A stretch of DNA of 64,000 bases. Source: Pinus tabuliformis. Taxonomy: Eukaryota > Streptophyta > Pinopsida > Pinales > Pinaceae. Shown here one piece after another: positions 59,958-64,000 of this stretch. Below the pieces are notes generated by a model. It saw only the letters and a list, made by a program, of their open reading frames with translations. It searched no databases and was not told the DNA's origin. The DNA lies in assembly GCA_031772625.1 (NCBI GenBank), contig CM062820.1, forward strand, positions 1,071,859,369 through 1,071,923,368. The letters run 5' to 3'. The position numbers and the translations under genes are program-made. Position 1 is the first letter of the stretch; each line of letters begins with the position of its first letter.

Positions 59958-61618
59958 CTATGGGTTTAAGAAGTACCTAGCATCATGTAAGGGGGAATGA
60001 AATTTCCTATCCCAATGTGCATCAATAATGTCCCAACGAGGCATATACTTTGCCTCCTCATCCCCATATCTTCTTTTGATGGCCTCCTTTGTGAGATCCA
60101 TCGCCTCATAGATGTAACCCATAGCCAGTTTGTGACCATGAACCATCCTGATAGTTCAAGCTTTCAAATTTGAATTAACATGAAACATTTAAAATAAAAA
60201 TAAGCTTGAAATGAAATTTAAAAATGAAAAGTTAAAAGACTTGAAGTACCTGAGAACTCTAACAAGGGACTCCATCACAGTAATAACCTCTTCAGCATCT
60301 TTCCAGAAACTGACATTAAACACAAGTTCAACAAATTCAATGCCTTCAAGGGTCTTGGAATGTTTAGATTCCATCCACTCCGGTCCCAAGGACATCCTCT
60401 TCCGATTTATCTTTTACTCAACCACAAATTGCAACGATATGAAATTTGTTGGAAATCTAGTCACTGCAGATCGAACAATTTCTTTACCTCCAATGTATTT
60501 TCTCATGATGTTTAGGACAATAATGTGGTTGTATAGGTATTTTGTTATGGATTTTTCCTTCTCCACAACCTCATGTATCCAATGAAGCTTACCAATGTCC
60601 TCAAGCATTAAATCTATACATTAGGAAACACAATAGGTCCAAAAAAGAGTGAGGTGCCTAATCTCAAAAGGTCTACTAGTAGCCATATAATTAGCTTCAT
60701 TGTCGGTGACAATTTGTACAACACGTTATTCTCCCACTTCTTGAACGACTTCCTCCATCATTTCACAGATAAGTTGTGCAGCCTTAACCTTGTCAGAGGC
60801 ATCCATTGATTTGAGAAACATTGTACCTAGTGGACAAGATACAAGGCTATTTATTAAAGTTCTATTCCTCTGATCTGTCCATCCATCACTCATGATTGTG
60901 CACTTTGTTTCTACCCATGATGAACAAAACTCAGATAGCACAAGCATGGCATCTTCAACACTTTCTAATAGAAAATTTGTTCGAATGCTCTCTAATGAAA
61001 GAGCTTTGAACCCTGGACCTGCAATAGCAACCGCATCAATCATAGCTTGCCAATAAGGACTTATGGCACTGTGCAAATTTATGTCAGAATAGTACCAAAA
61101 GATAACAATGACCTTCCTTGCCTGACTATGGATATTTTTTTTCCAACCAGTGGTATCCAAGGTAGGTTGGGAACTAGGTTTTGTGTGGGCAAAAAAAAGG
61201 TGTTTACGTTTCCACCTCCAATGTTGAATGCAGGAGGATTCATTTGGCATTGAGTTTGAGTTGGACTTGGAGGCATGTGTGGGAAACTTGGGAACTGCAT
61301 TGAGGATTCAACGAAGGGAGATGACGATGGGGTAGTGGAAGAAAAATTTTCAACCCCAGGAGTTTCTATTTCTCTTTTTTTCTTTTATTTCTTTACATTA
61401 TGCTGACTCAACATATCAATGGCCAAGGTTGCTTGGTGTTTGACATTTTCATCAACATTTTTGCAGAGACCTATATCGTGGCCGGGTATTTGTGCAAGAT
61501 GGTACTTGAATCTATAAATTCCTCCACTACATTTTGCTTTGCAAAATTTACAAAGTAGCTTAGGGTCTCCAAGAATATTGTCACAATAAGCCCAAGCAAA
61601 GTCCTTCTCCCTCGGCAT
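59958..61618 (-). pseudogene. hAT transposase, N-terminal and central part, broken
   Basis: From ATG 61618, a BED-type zinc finger: LLCKFCKAKCSGGIYRFKYHL with CxxC and a later H-x5-H. After a stop and frameshift comes the DUF659-type core: AIAGPGFKALS, CTIMSDGWTDQRNRTLINSL (first catalytic Asp) and GTMFLKSMDASDK. Near 60715 is VVQIVTDNEANYM (second Asp), then CIDLMLEDIGKL. The 60395-60189 and 60146-59958 pieces continue the family pattern (RVLR, then YIYEAMDLTKEAIKRRY and HSPLHDARYFLNP), with a probable intron between them. The C-terminal domain is at 28490-28728, beyond the nested elements. It would cut and paste its own element; several stops make it inactive. Confidence 0.85.
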
Positions 61619-63939
61619 TGTTGTTGTTTTTGACTTGTTTTTAAATTGCGGATTCTATTTAGATTTGGAGTTGTGCCTCTATTTAATTTGTCTCCTGTAA
61701 AATACAATAAAAAATTAAAATTAAAAATGCCATATATAACTTCACAAAAAATAGGGTTGGTTTTAAAGGATATGAGGTTTTGTTAAGGATTAGAGAGGAG
61801 TTTGTCCAGCAACACAAGCACATTTCAACCTAATATATCATTATGATGTTGAAACAAAATTAGGTATATATGAGGAAATGCTACCTAAAGGAAATATTAT
61901 CAACATATATTGCATTGTAATCTTGAAACTGCAAGTTCGTTTAGCATAAGACAACTGAACCAATACATCAATAACAAATTCTGGATGAACAAAAATACCC
62001 AAAGTTGTGAATGCATGGTTAAAGCTTTTGAAGTAGGAAAGACATCGACCAAGGAAGGAATGCTTGATGACTTGGTTGATGGTTGGTATGAAACCATTTC
62101 TTAATGAAATTTTTAAATCTATTTAAGCCCCATTTATAGGGTTGAAAATTCATAACCAAAGGAATACGCCGAACATTCGATTGTTGAACAATGAAACTTG
62201 AAACTTGCCATTGAAAACGACATTGAAACTTCAATATAGTAATATACCTATTATTTAAGCCAAGTGCCAATGTACTTCGATTGTTGAATAGTGAAGCAGC
62301 TAAACCTAAAGGTAACACACGCTGAAGGTGACGCGTGACTACCCGAGGGTCGATATGGAGTATGGACAGAGAACAAATTGGCAACTGCCCAATATGTAGT
62401 TTGGACTTAGGCTCACCTTGGCAGTTCCCCGATATTGAGTCTAGACTGTGTAATAGTGAGTAGTGATTGATTACTAAAGGTCTTGACATATGATTTTTGG
62501 GCCTGAGAAATGAGAAATAAATTTTGGAATGACTAACGTTTAGTTTTTAGCAATGTGGCATACCTAAACTTGAAAAACTCATGCTCGTCGAGTCAAGGCT
62601 AAAAATCGAATAAATTGGAATCAATCGCAGGAATCTGCTTTAATTGGAAAGTCTCAAGTCAAACTTGCATTGACCATGAGTTAAACTTGGTCAACGTGAG
62701 TTAGACTCGCAAATATTTAGATTGGATCGTTTGGAGAGCAAGCAGATTCCAACTCATGATTAATCGCGATTGATTGATGAGTCCTGTTTCACTGCTTGTA
62801 ACTGAAATCTGAACTGAAAATAGGAGATCTTACAATTGAAACTAATTGTGAATTTTCTAAACTAAAATTGGCCCATCGGCATCATTTCTATTTGCGGTTG
62901 GGCGCGTCAACGGAAGAGATTCATTTTAAATCAGGTTCATGGAGAAAATATTTTATGGAAGATGTTTCTTTTATGCCGAGGAAGACATAGTAATATTTTT
63001 TATTAAATTTGAATAACAATAGTATCTACTCAGTATCTCCCGTATCTCATTATTTTTATCCCCTATAACTCAGATAGAAAGTGGGGTAATAGTGGACATA
63101 TAACATCAAGCTCCACTCCTTTTAATCCAAATTTCTGCATGCAAACCTTTGTGTGACTTGCGCCGCAAAGCCTTCGCTGTAGAGTGTGGAGTTAACACCT
63201 ACCTCTACATGAAAAAAGCTACACAGACCTTTTGACTTGGTTTTTTCACCTTTTTTCCATTCTTTGTTTGGATTCTGGGACAACAAGCTCCACATACTTT
63301 TTTTCCATACCTCTATGTAGGTGTAACTTTGCACATTTTCTTTTCTTCAACCAATATCAAAAGCAGCATTTGTGAGCTTCTTTCAAGGCATGAATACATG
63401 CTTCAATCATGGAAATTAGAAAAGTTTCTAAAGAAAAAAATAATGATGGAGTTATTCTTTTCCATTTCAAATATGTTAGGATTCTATTGAGATTTTTTTA
63501 GAGATAATTATTAACTGGCCCTCTACTTTTCCCTTTTCCTTAATATAAACTGCATCTCTTATCACATTTCTAATCAAGATATTTACATCAAATATTGGAT
63601 CAAAGGGCCAAGGAATTTTCATAAATGCTTCCTTGTCTCGTAGAAGAATAAACTGTCAACATGTCATCTTGGATCCAATTTCTTGGGAATTAATAATTAT
63701 TTTAAAAAATGACTACTCTTGTTTGAATCTAGAACTATGTTTAAGCTTTGAAAATGGATTTTCCTCCAAATTGATCTTGGAAAGGTCCTTATTAAAGGCT
63801 TCTCTATATCTCCTCCACTATAATGAATGGCTTTTATGTTGAAAAGTATAATAGATCTCCCTTTTGAAATGCCTGATCATCCCATTGTCACCAAGAGCTC
63901 CTCCTTTTCCCCAAATTGGACCCAAAACAACATTGAGTA
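61619..63939. other. Upstream flank of the hAT gene and featureless DNA
   Basis: A possible 3' splice site (TTGTATTTTACAG on the minus strand, near 61697) suggests an intron in the hAT leader. A palindromic actc-atgctcgtcgagtc motif lies near 62577-62600 and may belong to the hAT terminus, but no matching end was found on the left. I see no gene with a known domain in 61700-63939. Confidence 0.45.
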
Positions 63940-64000
63940 CTTAACACACCTAGAACTCATTGAAACTCCCTCCTTAACACACCTAGAACTCATTGAAACT
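63940..64000. repeat. 33-bp tandem repeat cut by the window end
   Basis: cttaacacacctagaactca starts at 63940 and again at 63973, a 33-bp period. Two copies are visible, identical as far as shown; more may follow outside the window. Confidence 0.75.

Noticed and set aside
61900-62489. ORFs on both strands upstream of the hAT gene
   Set aside because: Short, overlapping and without conserved motifs; more likely non-coding hAT flank.

Overview
The window looks like intergenic DNA from a large, transposon-rich seed-plant nuclear genome. All recognisable coding sequence belongs to plant-type transposable elements: Ty3/gypsy LTR elements of the Tat and Athila kinds, a chromovirus, a hAT element and a CACTA-like end. 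I found no intact host gene, tRNA, rRNA or CRISPR. A gymnosperm is my best guess, mainly from nesting density and a Penelope-type hammerhead-like insertion, but this is inference.

Layout from left to right. (1) 1-2713: the 3' part of an old Tat-like non-autonomous LTR element on the + strand, with its 3' LTR. (2) 3593-14395: a complete Athila-like gag-only element (+) with tRNA-Asp-type primer site, two LTRs, near-perfect target duplication, a gag ORF with one stop, and about 5 kb of non-coding DNA including a 25-unit hairpin minisatellite. Its 3' LTR carries a 93-bp insertion with a hammerhead-ribozyme-like core. (3) 14401-19128: a possible solo LTR, tandem duplications and featureless DNA. 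(4) 19213-25037: a decayed chromovirus (-) inserted into a SINE-like element. (5) 25038-28480: a TA microsatellite, a CACTA-like terminus and a degenerate TTGGCAC-type repeat field. (6) 28490-61618: a hAT transposase pseudogene (-) split by a 30.9-kb nest.

The nest has two levels. The outer element is 28927-59803 (-), with TATAG target duplications, 1.03-kb LTRs, and gag plus protease but no reverse transcriptase or integrase. It belongs to the same family as the relic at 1-2713. Inserted in its tail is a 20,957-bp Ty3/gypsy element, 30691-51647 (-), with perfect AATCC target duplications, two nearly identical 7.15-kb LTRs, and gag and PR-RNaseH-RT-RNaseH-IN ORFs broken by few mutations. LTR divergence by eye (about 1% inner, 4-5% outer, about 9% chromovirus) agrees with the nesting order.

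The most unusual feature is the inner element's LTR. It carries a sense ORF of about 1,228 codons (structured N-terminal region, Q/P-rich linker with nuclear-localisation-like motif, long coiled-coil C-terminal half). It also carries two similar hairpin-plus-TATA modules about 5.4 kb apart, one upstream of this ORF and one between it and gag-pol, and a GC-rich block with six or seven ACGT-core bZIP-type sites. The two LTR copies carry different disabling mutations, so the source element probably encoded a full-length protein. I infer that this ORF lies in U3 with its own promoter.
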